Shown piece after piece: positions 7,787 to 14,882 of a DNA stretch of 21,681 bases. Positions within the stretch are counted from its first letter, which is position 1, and the number at the start of each line of letters is the position of its first letter. A program made the translations under genes and the position numbers. A model generated the notes under the pieces. It saw only the letters and a program-made list of their open reading frames with translations. It ran no database searches and was not told the origin of the DNA. Origin of the DNA: a virus; the IMG/VR virus record IMGVR_UViG_3300032267_000071, positions 1 through 21,681 of that record. One strand, written 5' to 3'.

Positions 7787-9817
7787 TCAATAAAGTTTAA
7801 TCTCACAGGCATCTGTGCTGCAATAAGCCTCACCCTGTGCTTCTAGATTTTCTACTCCATCATAAATTGCAGACCAGTCAATTTTACCAATTGTTCCAAC
7901 ATATGCATTATATTCTTCTCTAGTTATTTGAGTATAAGGCTGTTGTGGATATGTTTTATTTCCCATTGGCAAAAATGATACTGCTTTTAATTGACCTTCG
8001 TACATATGAAGTGCTGGTGCAACATGCTTTGTTTCAGACTCTTTATCAAATGATAAAGTTACAGATACTCCATTGTCAGACCAATATTTTTGAGCGGTAG
8101 CAGCCAAACCAATCTTTTCAAAAAGACTTACATCTTTTTCAGAGCGAGGATGTCCAGATGCTACTGGGAAATATACTACTGAGGTATTTGCTGATACAAG
8201 ATCTGATTCAATCTTATACCCTGCTGCTTTAAATAAGTGCATCATTGGATCTGTATTTCCAAACCTAATAGCACGAAGATAAAATGCTCCACCTGGACCC
8301 CAATGAACTCCTGGCGTGGCTCCAGATAATAATGAAACAGATCCTGAAGGTTTAACGGTAGTTACACGAATTGATTCTCTAACACATAACCATTCTGAAT
8401 AACTATGGTCATATGAACGAATCTTTTGATACCCTTCGTCCATCCATTGACGCACTGTCGGCATTCCTTTTGTATCTGCAAAAGATGCAATACCAGTTAA
8501 AGATGTTCCAATGCGACGATTACGTTGCATAATTCCATTTGTGGTTTGCCAGTGAGTTGGCATAAGTGTTACGGTTTTTCCATATAGATATGCAAACTTT
8601 AATGTACGAAGAAAGTCTTCTTTATCTTCATGTCGATTAAGGTGAACTTCTACAAGGGTGCAGAGTTCATAACTTTCTAAGGGTTGTTCAGCGCAAGGAT
8701 TGAATCCCATTACACGAGTATCTTTATAGTCTGGAGCATCTGCAAGTCTTCCATACTCTCTTGCTACATCTAGCCAAATAAATCCTGGTTCACCATTATC
8801 TGCAATTAAATTTACATAATCTTCATACTTTGTTCCAACTTGTGCTGAAATAGAATTATTAGACATCCAAGCCCAACCAGGATTATTTGAGTCAAATGAG
8901 TTACGATCTGGAAAAACTTCTGCATTTTTTAAATTAATAAAATCTTTGTCTTCGGCATTTCCTAAAGCAAGGGTAGCGGAACGACGAACATTTCCAGAAA
9001 CAACGCATGTACCAATAAGGTTTACAATGTCTACTATTGCACGAGAGTCAAGTTTTTCTCCTGCTCTACCGCCAATTACGGTATTTATCCTATCATGTAG
9101 TGCTACAAGCGGTGCTGGACCACTAGCAACCCCTCCAAAGCCTTTTATTGGGGCACCTAGAGGACGGATAAGGTCATAGTTAAATTTCTGTATAGCCTGA
9201 TTAGGGCGCAGGTATGAGTTTAAGAGCATTCTAACTGAATCAACCCAACCTTCACGAGTGTCTGGAATATCCCATACATTTTCTGGTTCTGTTGGGGCAG
9301 AGATAACAATTTCTTTATCTTGTCCAATAGTATCAAACCCTACGCCTATTCCCAACATTAATGCATCCATAACCCATGCAAATAAGGCTCCTGGATCATT
9401 GCGATCAATATCACGAGTAGATACCATTGCACAATTTTGAAGGGAAGCAGAGTTTTTCTTTTCCATAGTCATAGGTGTTCCAAATGCCCATAGACCTCTA
9501 CCTGGTGGTGTCCATTTTAAATTAAACATACGGTCATAGGCTTCTTGAGCAGACTTTTGAGCCTTATTGTCATTCCAAGGTAAACGATTATCTTTAGCGT
9601 GGTTCTTTTGAACTGAGTACATTCCTTCAATTACCCGCTTACAAACCTCATGCCATCTTTCTTTTGTTCCATCTTCTTTCATGCGAGAATAAGTACGTAT
9701 AAAGGTAATTTCACCTAATGAGTTAGATCCTGCGTCTGTAAATCCAAACGGTGCTGGGACTCCAACATATTTATTTACGAATTCATCTGATAAACGAAAA
9801 GAAAAGACCTCTGACAT
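7787..9817 (-). CDS. nrdJ: Adenosylcobalamin-dependent ribonucleoside-triphosphate reductase (class II)
   Basis: The 676-aa product should reduce ribonucleotides to deoxyribonucleotides with vitamin B12 coenzyme, feeding phage DNA synthesis in the host cytoplasm. The active-site set of the monomeric Lactobacillus-type enzyme is complete: a cysteine in LQNCAMVS (C129), the NPCAEQPL loop (N373, C375, E377), its redox partner in YELCTLVEV (C386, the usual 11 residues after C375), and a C-terminal cysteine pair CSTDAC (C666, C671) for rereduction. PSGSVSLLSGATPGVH (490-505) is the expected substrate-site loop. At 676 aa it is somewhat shorter than the roughly 740-aa reference enzyme. ATG 9817 has only a weak Shine-Dalgarno sequence (AGAGAG, 11 nt away). 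The leader holds two competing hairpins. A nucleotide-metabolism gene amid structural genes is uncommon and implies expression with, or independent insertion into, the late region. Confidence 0.93.
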   Translation of the reverse strand: MSEVFSFRLSDEFVNKYVGVPAPFGFTDAGSNSLGEITFIRTYSRMKEDGTKERWHEVCKRVIEGMYSVQKNHAKDNRLPWNDNKAQKSAQEAYDRMFNLKWTPPGRGLWAFGTPMTMEKKNSASLQNCAMVSTRDIDRNDPGALFAWVMDALMLGIGVGFDTIGQDKEIVISAPTEPENVWDIPDTREGWVDSVRMLLNSYLRPNQAIQKFNYDLIRPLGAPIKGFGGVASGPAPLVALHDRINTVIGGRAGEKLDSRAIVDIVNLIGTCVVSGNVRRSATLALGNAEDKDFINLKNAEVFPDRNSFDSNNPGWAWMSNNSISAQVGTKYEDYVNLIADNGEPGFIWLDVAREYGRLADAPDYKDTRVMGFNPCAEQPLESYELCTLVEVHLNRHEDKEDFLRTLKFAYLYGKTVTLMPTHWQTTNGIMQRNRRIGTSLTGIASFADTKGMPTVRQWMDEGYQKIRSYDHSYSEWLCVRESIRVTTVKPSGSVSLLSGATPGVHWGPGGAFYLRAIRFGNTDPMMHLFKAAGYKIESDLVSANTSVVYFPVASGHPRSEKDVSLFEKIGLAATAQKYWSDNGVSVTLSFDKESETKHVAPALHMYEGQLKAVSFLPMGNKTYPQQPYTQITREEYNAYVGTIGKIDWSAIYDGVENLEAQGEAYCSTDACEIKLY

Positions 9818-9844
9818 AAAATTTCCAACTCTCTATTAAAAAAT

Positions 9845-9873
9845 ATTATCAATGCTTTGATAATTCCAAAGCA
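9845..9873 (-). promoter_or_regulatory. nrdJ leader: two mutually exclusive hairpins
   Basis: On the minus strand the nrdJ leader begins with TGCTTTG (9873-9867), a 7-nt loop, and CAAAGCA (9859-9853): a 7-bp stem close to the predicted transcript start. Overlapping it is ATTATCAA (9864-9857), loop AGCA, TTGATAAT (9852-9845): a perfect 8-bp stem followed by ATTTTTT (9844-9838), resembling a weak intrinsic terminator. The CAA of the first stem's 3' arm and its remaining AGCA are needed as stem and loop of the second, so both cannot form together. This resembles an attenuator but is short (about 55 nt of leader) and AT-rich, so a passive role is possible. Confidence 0.45.
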
Positions 9874-9878
9874 CTCTT

Positions 9879-9887
9879 AGTATATCA
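9879..9887 (-). promoter_or_regulatory. Extended -10 promoter of nrdJ
   Basis: TGATATACT on the minus strand; TATACT (9884-9879) would start transcription near 9872, at the foot of the first leader hairpin. The flanking stretch 9888-9970 is very AT-rich and carries two small palindromes (AAGTTTAACTT at 9915-9925, AAGTACTT at 9945-9952). There is no clear -35 and no strong terminator for the preceding fibre gene. This 153-bp gap between nrdJ and the gene at 9971 is one of the two largest intergenic gaps in the window. Confidence 0.5.
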
Positions 9888-9970
9888 TAATTTTAAAATA
9901 AAAAAATACGCACAAAGTTTAACTTAAATGTTTACTTTAGGGTTAAGTACTTTATATTTTGAAAAGTAGT

Positions 9971-11353
9971 TTAACTAATTACAAGACCAGACTTACCATT
10001 TTTAACTTCTCCCCATGTAAGGGCTGGTAAGGCTGTTGATATTGCAGTGCCGTTAATTTTATAAGATTTGCCTGTAAGCAAGTTCATGTGTTCTGAAGAT
10101 GTCCAAGCATCAGTAGCATCTACCCAATTAAAAGTTTTACTTGTAGCACCTGACAATGTAATACCGCCACCATCTGCTGAAGCATCTGATGTATTTCCAT
10201 CTGCCAAAACAATGTTCTTATCATCTACTGTAAGAGTGGTTGAGTTAATTGTCGTGGTTGTGCCGTTTATTGTTAGATCACCTGAAAGAGTAAGGCTTGT
10301 TCCTGATACCGCTCCAGTAAATGTTGCACCTGATAGCGCTGCCACATTTTCTGCTAAAGCAACTGTTCCTGTAGCATTTGGAAAGGTAATAGTTCTATCT
10401 GCGGTAGGGTCTGTAAATTGTAGTGTGGTTTCAAATTCATTTGCTGTAGCACCTTCAACTACTATTGAGCCATCTGAAACTGTAAGTCCTGAAACTGTTG
10501 GAGTTGAAAGTGTAAGTCCTGCAATTGTTGTTACGGTAGCACCAGATGCTATTTGGGTAGATCCCAATGTTGGAGGAGAATATCCAATAGGAGCGGCAGC
10601 CCACTCTATGCCAGTTGCTGCTGAAGTATTTGCTGTAAGAATATATCCGTTTGTTCCAACACTTAGTTTTGCTGGAGTGTTATCTGCAGAGGCAACTAAA
10701 AGATCTCCCTTTGCATCAAACAAAGATTCTTCTACTCTGGCATCTAATTGTGTCTGGATTGATGATGTTACGCCATTTAAATATCCAATTTCTGTATCTG
10801 AAACATCAGTTACTCTAAGTTGGACTGTTCCTGTTTCGTCAGGAAATGTAATTGTACGATCAGCGGTTGGATCTCCTGCTGAAAGGGTAAGTTCAAAGTC
10901 ATTGGCTGTAGAGCCTTCCATTGTAATTGTTGAACTAAATACACCAATGTTTGTAATGTCTGAAAGGTTTCCAGTTGTAATAACTGTACCTGTTACGTTT
11001 GGAAGAGTGATTGTTCTATCACCAGTTGGGTCTGTTACCGTTAAAGTTGTTTCAAATTCATTTGCAGTACCTTCAAAAATAATTGAAGCGGGGGCAAGAA
11101 TATTTTTACTAGCATCAAGTTCTGCTACACCACTTACTGCACTTTTTTCACTCTCTGCAATATAAGCGTCAAGACTGGTTGTTAAAGAGGCACCATCAAC
11201 AATATATGAAAGGTCTGACCAAATTGAGGTTCCATCGCCAATTTTAATTTGACCATTTGTTGTATTATAGCCAAACTCACCCTCATTTAAAATTGGGTCA
11301 GAGGTATTCCACTGGGTATTAGTTCCTCTACGGACTTGAATTCTAGTTGCCAT
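9971..11353 (-). CDS. Tail fibre / receptor-binding protein with repeats, 460 aa
   Basis: The N-terminus (MATRIQVRRGTNTQWNTSDP, then EGEFGYNTTNGQIKIGDGT, W45 and the following residues) is the familiar small beta domain that starts many phage fibre proteins and resembles the Mtd N-terminal fold. Three copies of a roughly 36-residue repeat follow, of the form (S/T)I-x-EG-x-A-N-x-FE-TL-x-x-x-DPT-x-DRTIT-F/L-P-x-x-TGTV. A DAKGDLLV...GTNGYILTA module (about residues 212-254) lies between the second and third repeats. The C-terminal block of about 110 residues (LSGDLTINGTTTTINSTTL onward) is also present inside the 644-aa fibre gene. No signal peptide. The start has GGAGG 7 nt upstream of ATG 11353 and a TGGTATAAT box before it. 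Likely a trimeric fibre or tail-spike component; the receptor is unknown. Confidence 0.75.
   Translation of the reverse strand: MATRIQVRRGTNTQWNTSDPILNEGEFGYNTTNGQIKIGDGTSIWSDLSYIVDGASLTTSLDAYIAESEKSAVSGVAELDASKNILAPASIIFEGTANEFETTLTVTDPTGDRTITLPNVTGTVITTGNLSDITNIGVFSSTITMEGSTANDFELTLSAGDPTADRTITFPDETGTVQLRVTDVSDTEIGYLNGVTSSIQTQLDARVEESLFDAKGDLLVASADNTPAKLSVGTNGYILTANTSAATGIEWAAAPIGYSPPTLGSTQIASGATVTTIAGLTLSTPTVSGLTVSDGSIVVEGATANEFETTLQFTDPTADRTITFPNATGTVALAENVAALSGATFTGAVSGTSLTLSGDLTINGTTTTINSTTLTVDDKNIVLADGNTSDASADGGGITLSGATSKTFNWVDATDAWTSSEHMNLLTGKSYKINGTAISTALPALTWGEVKNGKSGLVIS
10040..10290 (-). repeat. Shared fibre module B, copy 1
   Basis: Encodes the block from LSGDLTINGTTTTINSTTL to SYKINGTAIS in the 460-aa fibre protein, including ADGGGITLSGATSKTFNWVD. 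The equivalent block is in the 644-aa fibre gene at about 12577-12838, with obvious DNA-level similarity. Boundaries are approximate. Confidence 0.7.
10361..11088 (-). repeat. Three copies of fibre repeat A (about 108 bp each)
   Basis: Copies lie at about 10361-10468, 10823-10930 and 10981-11088. Each encodes one 36-residue unit with the core FETTLxxxDPTxDRTITFP and ending in TGTV. The middle copy has diverged (FELTLSAGDPTADRTITFP). Three related copies lie in the 644-aa fibre gene. Repeats of this kind in trimeric fibres usually form stacked beta segments. Confidence 0.75.
10592..10722 (-). repeat. Shared fibre module C, copy 1 (DAKGDLLV...GTNG)
   Basis: Encodes about 44 residues, FDAKGDLLVASADNTPAKLS through GTNGYILTA to EWAAAP. 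Related copies are in the 644-aa fibre gene (about 13548-13681) and in the 171-aa gene (about 18730-18859). Confidence 0.7.
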
Positions 11354-11377
11354 TATTAAACCTCCATAATATTAATC

Positions 11378-11386
11378 ATTATACCA
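11378..11386 (-). promoter_or_regulatory. Extended -10 promoter of the 460-aa fibre gene
   Basis: TGGTATAAT on the minus strand, 4 nt beyond the stop codon of the 140-aa gene. The hexamer (11383-11378) ends 24 nt before ATG 11353, with GGAGG (11365-11361) in between, so this would be a short-leader transcript, not a leaderless one. Confidence 0.5.
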
Positions 11387-11390
11387 GTCT

Positions 11391-11813
11391 TCATGCTGCG
11401 CTACCGCCATCAATAACTAAAGCAAATGATGTTGTTGCTGGAGTTCCTCCGTCTAAAGATGTTCCTAACCATGGACCTGAAACGCCATTTCCTTGATACT
11501 CATAAATATCTTTTACGAATCCACTTTCATCAATACCTGAGTAGTGATTGTGATCTGTAACTGAGGCGGTATCGTCATAATTAGCAATAGCAGACCAACT
11601 GTTACTATAGTAATAATAAATGCGATTTGTGTTTGTGTCTAAATGCATTGCTCCATTTGATGGGCTAACTGGAAAAGAACTAGCAACCGTAATTGCACTT
11701 CCAGTAAATGCTGTTGTTTGTACAGAGTTGTCAGGGAACGTAACTCCAGTGGCGACCTTAAGTCCTTGTTTTACAACAAAGTCTTTATTGGTTCTTGTGC
11801 TACCTGCTACCAC
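11391..11813 (-). CDS. Tail fibre-type protein, 140 aa
   Basis: The frame opens at GTG 11813; an in-frame stop lies two codons further upstream, so no longer version is possible. A weak Shine-Dalgarno sequence (AAGGGA) lies about 11 nt upstream. The N-terminal half (NKDFVVKQGLKVATGVTFPD, then NSVQTTAF) matches the conserved start of many phage fibre and head-decoration-like proteins. The middle, GAMHLDTNTNRIYYYYSNSW, is a typical strand-turn-strand motif of fibre proteins, and the C-terminus is Gly/Ala-rich. It lies 27 nt after the 644-aa gene and before the 460-aa gene, both repeat-bearing fibre proteins. Probably a virion accessory; exact role unknown. Confidence 0.65.
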   Translation of the reverse strand: MVAGSTRTNKDFVVKQGLKVATGVTFPDNSVQTTAFTGSAITVASSFPVSPSNGAMHLDTNTNRIYYYYSNSWSAIANYDDTASVTDHNHYSGIDESGFVKDIYEYQGNGVSGPWLGTSLDGGTPATTSFALVIDGGSAA

Positions 11814-11840
11814 TGAAGTTCACTGTCCCTTCAGTCCACA

Positions 11841-13775
11841 TTACGCTTCGATAAGCGTTTTGTGAACCTTTACTGTTGTACCATCTGTTGCTGTTACTAG
11901 CAGGCGAACATTGCCACCTGAGTAATCTGCATCTGTTGTACCAATTTGTGCGTTGCTCTGAACATCAGCATACTCTGTAATATAAACGTTGTTTGCTCCA
12001 TTAACAGTTACTAGAACTTCTAGAACTTCAATGTCGCCACCATTTTTCATTTGTACAATATATTTTGCAGATGAATAAGTTGATGCTGACCATGAGTCAA
12101 CTACTGTTGCACTAGTTGTGCTTAGGCTAGTTGTAGCAGAACCAATAAGAGCGTCTGCAAGTGTAATAGATGTTGCAGTTGCTACTCCAATGTTTGGGGT
12201 AGTAAGTGTTGGAGATGTTAAAGTTTTGTTTGTAAGTGTTTCTGTTCCTGCAAGTGAAACAAAATCAGCGTCTGAAAGTGCAGTATTAAATTCTGCAAGT
12301 GTTCCAGTTACTGTATTTGTTGATAATGCAATTGACTTGTTTGTAAATGTATTTGTTGATGATGCACTTACTGTAATATCTGAAGTAAAGGCTACTGTAC
12401 CGCTTGCATCTTTAAATGTAATTGTACGGTCTCCAGTTGGATCAGTTACTGTAAGTGTGGTTTCAAAGGCATCTGCTGTAGAGCCTTCAATAACAATGCT
12501 TGCATCTGAAAGTGTAAGTCCTGAAACTACTGGTGATGTAAGAGTCTTGTTTGTAAGAGTTTCTGAGACATCTTTAAGTGCTGTACCATTTGCATAGTAT
12601 GACTTTCCAGAAGCAAGGTTAACATGCTCAGAGAATGTCCATGCATCAGTTGCATCTACCCAGTTGATAGTCTTGTCTGTAGCACCCTTAAGAGTAATAC
12701 CACCACCGTCAGCGCCTGCATCTGTTGGTGTTGCTACTGAGCCAAGTGTAAGGTTCTTGTCATCAACTGTGATTTCTGTTGAGTTAATTGTAGTTGTTGT
12801 ACCATTAACTGTTAGGTCCCCTGAAAGAACCAAAGATGTACCAGTTGCTACACCAATGTTTGGTGTTACAAGTGTTGGGGTATTAGCAAAAACAAGTGCT
12901 CCAGTACCAGTTTCGTCAGAAATAACTCCTGCTAATTCTGCTGAAGTAGTTGCTGCAAAAACATCTAACTTATTATTTGTAAGAGCAACAGTACCTGTAG
13001 CGTCTGGCAAAGTAATAGTGCGATCTCCTGTAGGGTTTGTTACTGTAAGAGTTGTTTCGCTGGCATCTGCTGATGAACCTTCAAAAACAATGCTTGAGTC
13101 ATTAAGAGTAAGACCAGTTACTACTGGACTTGTCAGTGTTTTATTTGTAAGTGTTTGTGTATTTGTTGTTCCAACTACCGCACCTGTTGCACCGTGTGCT
13201 TCTGTAAGATTTCCGTGTGTTGTTACGTATCCTGAAGCAGTTGATTCTGCTGCTGACTGTGCTGCAGATGCTGCACCGTATGCATCATAGGTATTTGCTG
13301 TTACAGATATAGCACCTGTTGTGTCGTTATATGAAAGACCAGTTCCTAATGCATTTCCAATAGCATCTTGTGCCATTTCATCTGTATATTGTGATGGAAG
13401 ATCTGAAGTAAGTGCCACTGTACCAGTTGCATTTGGAAGTGTAATTGTACGATCTGCTGTTGGGTCTGTTACTTGAAGTGTTGTTTCAAAAGAATCGGCT
13501 GTTGCACCTTCAAATACGATTGAAGTTTCAAATGATCCGACTGCTGGGGCTGCTGCCCACTTAACGCCATTTGTTTCGTTTGAGTCTGCAGTAAGAACAT
13601 ATCCGTTTGTTCCTAGTGCAACTCTGGTACCAGTGTTTGATCCTGTACCAACTAACAAGTCACCTTTTGCGTCAAAGATTTCTTTTGTAATTACATCATG
13701 TGTGTTGACGGTAGCCGTAGCACCTTCAACCACTAAGCCATTTTTAATTCTAAAGGCTTTATCTACTGTTGCCAT
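11841..13775 (-). CDS. Repeat-rich tail fibre protein, 644 aa
   Basis: The product is a long Thr/Ser/Ala/Gly-rich beta-repeat protein. It opens with DKAFRIKNGLVVEGATATVN, then module C (FDAKGDLLVGTGSNTGTRVA to GVKWAAAP), repeat A (SFETTLQVTDPTADRTITLP), a linker with LTNKTLTSPVVTGLTLND, repeat A again, module B (LSGDLTVNGTTTTINSTEIT onward), a third repeat A, more LTNKTLTSP units, and a C-terminal domain of about 95 residues beginning SATTSLSTTSATVVDSWSAS and ending VKVHKTLIEA. That C-terminal domain resembles the 145-aa protein encoded just upstream. There is no signal peptide. ATG 13775 has AAAGGAG 8 nt upstream; the preceding gene ends 18 nt before. Likely an elongated fibre shaft with a distal head; the receptor cannot be inferred. 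Confidence 0.72.
   Translation of the reverse strand: MATVDKAFRIKNGLVVEGATATVNTHDVITKEIFDAKGDLLVGTGSNTGTRVALGTNGYVLTADSNETNGVKWAAAPAVGSFETSIVFEGATADSFETTLQVTDPTADRTITLPNATGTVALTSDLPSQYTDEMAQDAIGNALGTGLSYNDTTGAISVTANTYDAYGAASAAQSAAESTASGYVTTHGNLTEAHGATGAVVGTTNTQTLTNKTLTSPVVTGLTLNDSSIVFEGSSADASETTLTVTNPTGDRTITLPDATGTVALTNNKLDVFAATTSAELAGVISDETGTGALVFANTPTLVTPNIGVATGTSLVLSGDLTVNGTTTTINSTEITVDDKNLTLGSVATPTDAGADGGGITLKGATDKTINWVDATDAWTFSEHVNLASGKSYYANGTALKDVSETLTNKTLTSPVVSGLTLSDASIVIEGSTADAFETTLTVTDPTGDRTITFKDASGTVAFTSDITVSASSTNTFTNKSIALSTNTVTGTLAEFNTALSDADFVSLAGTETLTNKTLTSPTLTTPNIGVATATSITLADALIGSATTSLSTTSATVVDSWSASTYSSAKYIVQMKNGGDIEVLEVLVTVNGANNVYITEYADVQSNAQIGTTDADYSGGNVRLLVTATDGTTVKVHKTLIEA
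12392..13524 (-). repeat. Three copies of fibre repeat A in the 644-aa gene
   Basis: Copies lie at about 12392-12500, 12986-13095 and 13416-13524. They encode FETTLTVTDPTGDRTITFK, SETTLTVTNPTGDRTITLP and FETTLQVTDPTADRTITLP cores, homologous to the three copies in the 460-aa gene. The stretches between them are not repeats of the same kind. Confidence 0.75.
12577..12838 (-). repeat. Shared fibre module B, copy 2
   Basis: Encodes LSGDLTVNGTTTTINSTEIT through ADGGGITLKGATDKTINWVD to SYYANGTALK. It matches 10040-10290 over most of its length; the most variable part is a short segment after DDKN, where the two copies also differ in length. Confidence 0.7.
13548..13681 (-). repeat. Shared fibre module C, copy 2
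   Basis: Encodes IFDAKGDLLVGTGSNTGTRV to NGVKWAAAP near the N-terminus of the 644-aa protein. In the 460-aa protein the same module is internal, so its position in the fibre is not fixed. Confidence 0.7.
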
Positions 13776-13793
13776 TGTGTTGCTCCTTTGGTG

Positions 13794-14231
13794 TTATGCT
13801 TTCAAACCAGTTCGATAGTATCGAATAGTTATCGGCGATAGTACGGGGGTTACCGTCATACTTATTATACCAGAATTTAAATTAGCAGTGATATTTCCAA
13901 TAGCATTGTTGCTGTTGGTTACCGTGCCAAACTCTGTTATATTTTGATTTGTTCCATCAAAAACTAGATTGATTTCAGTGCTCTTATATACGTTTGTAGA
14001 TGGGTGTGATACCTGAATAAGGTATTTTATTGTTCTAAATACACTTGTATCGATTGTGTCAAATACCGTGGCTGTTTCAATACCAGTTATTGTCGCTGAG
14101 TTATTTCCATCTCCACCTAGTGCTTCTGCACGGTATGAAGTGGTATCAATTAAATCTGTAAAGTCTTGTCCAGTAGGTCTGTCTCCAGATTCAAATTTTG
14201 TTTTTAACGTAGAAATCGGGATTATAGCCAT
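13794..14231 (-). CDS. Small virion-type protein, 145 aa
   Basis: The start is placed at ATG 14231 (MAIIPISTLKTKFESGDRPT), not at the longer frame's ATG 14270. An extended -10 box, TGATATAAT, ends 7 nt before ATG 14231, and the longer start would overlap the upstream gene by 26 nt. The N-terminal segment STLKTKFESGDRPTGQDFTD is a recurring opening of small phage tail proteins. The C-terminal part (VFDTIDTSVFRTIKYLIQVS to IRYYRTGLKA) resembles the C-terminal domain of the following 644-aa fibre protein (VVDSWSASTYSSAKYIVQMK to VKVHKTLIEA), suggesting duplication of one receptor-binding or trimer-capping fold. No signal peptide or membrane helix. Confidence 0.7.
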   Translation of the reverse strand: MAIIPISTLKTKFESGDRPTGQDFTDLIDTTSYRAEALGGDGNNSATITGIETATVFDTIDTSVFRTIKYLIQVSHPSTNVYKSTEINLVFDGTNQNITEFGTVTNSNNAIGNITANLNSGIISMTVTPVLSPITIRYYRTGLKA

Positions 14232-14238
14232 ATAAGTG

Positions 14239-14247
14239 ATTATATCA
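14239..14247 (-). promoter_or_regulatory. Extended -10 promoter at the 14231 start
   Basis: TGATATAAT on the minus strand. Its TGA is the stop codon of the upstream 74-aa gene (14247-14245), and TATAAT (14244-14239) ends 7 nt before ATG 14231. No Shine-Dalgarno sequence is present. Confidence 0.55.
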
Positions 14248-14469
14248 TAAAATATAAAAAGTACTACCAATAACTGCTATGCCAATGCCTGGTGTATTGT
14301 TAGTAGAAAAACCAGGGTATCCCAAATCTTTAAACCTTACACGAAAAGGATATACACCAATAACCTCTGATACTGTTGTACCAATTCTTTTAATGTTTAC
14401 TTTAGTGTATTGTTTTGGATTTATATCTACCTTCGCAATTTCAAGGGTAGTTACTTTTTCTACTGGCAT
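14245..14469 (-). CDS. Small conserved-looking phage protein, 74 aa
   Basis: The frame starts at ATG 14469, 2 nt after the stop codon of the preceding gene, with GAGAG 6 nt upstream. The C-terminal half (GVYPFRVRFKDLGYPGFSTN, ending IGIAVIGSTFYIL) matches a short conserved ending that I associate with small tail-region proteins of environmental phages. The name of the family is not known to me. The protein has no signal peptide. It lies in a tight group with the 136-aa and 172-aa genes, and its stop codon forms part of the promoter for the next gene. Confidence 0.7.
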   Translation of the reverse strand: MPVEKVTTLEIAKVDINPKQYTKVNIKRIGTTVSEVIGVYPFRVRFKDLGYPGFSTNNTPGIGIAVIGSTFYIL

Positions 14470-14471
14470 GA

Positions 14472-14882
14472 TTAACTCTCTGCAGCAGTTACATCTTCAA
14501 TTACTGTTACAGTGCCTTTGCAAATTGTCCATGTGCGGGTAGTATCAGATAATTGAATATCAAAAATATCTCCTGTTTCAAGATCTTCAGATTCTCCAGC
14601 AGAAAGTGAAACTGTAAATTCTCCATCGGTATCATCTAAAGTTGCTTCTGGACTTAATGAAACAATTACTGGATAAGTAACCACATTAGTATTTGCATTA
14701 ACGGTTCTCCTAGCAATATCCATTGAAATAGTCCAGTCATCGATAGTTAATGGTTGACGATTTTCATCTGTAACATAAACTCTAAATGCTGCTGTGTCTC
14801 CACGAACTAATGTCCATAAAACATTTGGTGGGGCTGCTCCAATTGAAAAAGAGTCTGTGCCTTGTCCTCTATATGTTGCCAT
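14472..14882 (-). CDS. Baseplate/fibre N-terminal-like protein, 136 aa
   Basis: The product has the layout of a BppU N-terminal-like or Ig-like beta-sandwich: LVRGDTAAFRVYVTDENRQP, an IDDWTISMDIAR strand, an acidic middle (SPEATLDDTDGEFTVSLSAG) and IFDIQLSDTTRTWTICKGTV. Proteins of this pattern sit in baseplates and join fibres to the tail, so that is the likely role. ATG 14882 overlaps the stop codon of the upstream gene by 1 nt (TAATG), with GCAGGAT just upstream, so translation is coupled. The fold assignment is by eye. Confidence 0.7.
   Translation of the reverse strand: MATYRGQGTDSFSIGAAPPNVLWTLVRGDTAAFRVYVTDENRQPLTIDDWTISMDIARRTVNANTNVVTYPVIVSLSPEATLDDTDGEFTVSLSAGESEDLETGDIFDIQLSDTTRTWTICKGTVTVIEDVTAAES

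Noticed and set aside
9818-9970. Cobalamin riboswitch or NrdR box upstream of nrdJ
   Set aside because: The leader is about 55 nt, much too short for a cobalamin aptamer, and no pair of sequences close to the NrdR-box consensus is present near the -10.
10068-11165. Long open frame (365 codons) on the plus strand opposite the 460-aa fibre gene
   Set aside because: It is the complement of Thr/Val/Ala-rich repeat codons, has no ribosome-binding site or recognisable domain, and the minus-strand frame encodes a clear fibre protein. The same applies to plus-strand frames at 12118-12597, 12664-13290 and 19692-19976.
9971-11353. Diversity-generating retroelement, prompted by the Mtd-like fibre N-terminus
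   Set aside because: There is no reverse transcriptase gene, no template repeat and no C-type lectin variable region in the window; the repeats are in-gene structural repeats.
13794-14270. Longer start at ATG 14270 for the 145-aa gene
   Set aside because: It would place the promoter box inside the coding region, overlap the upstream gene by 26 nt and add the residues MVVLFIFYDIITY, which are unlike the conserved start of such proteins.
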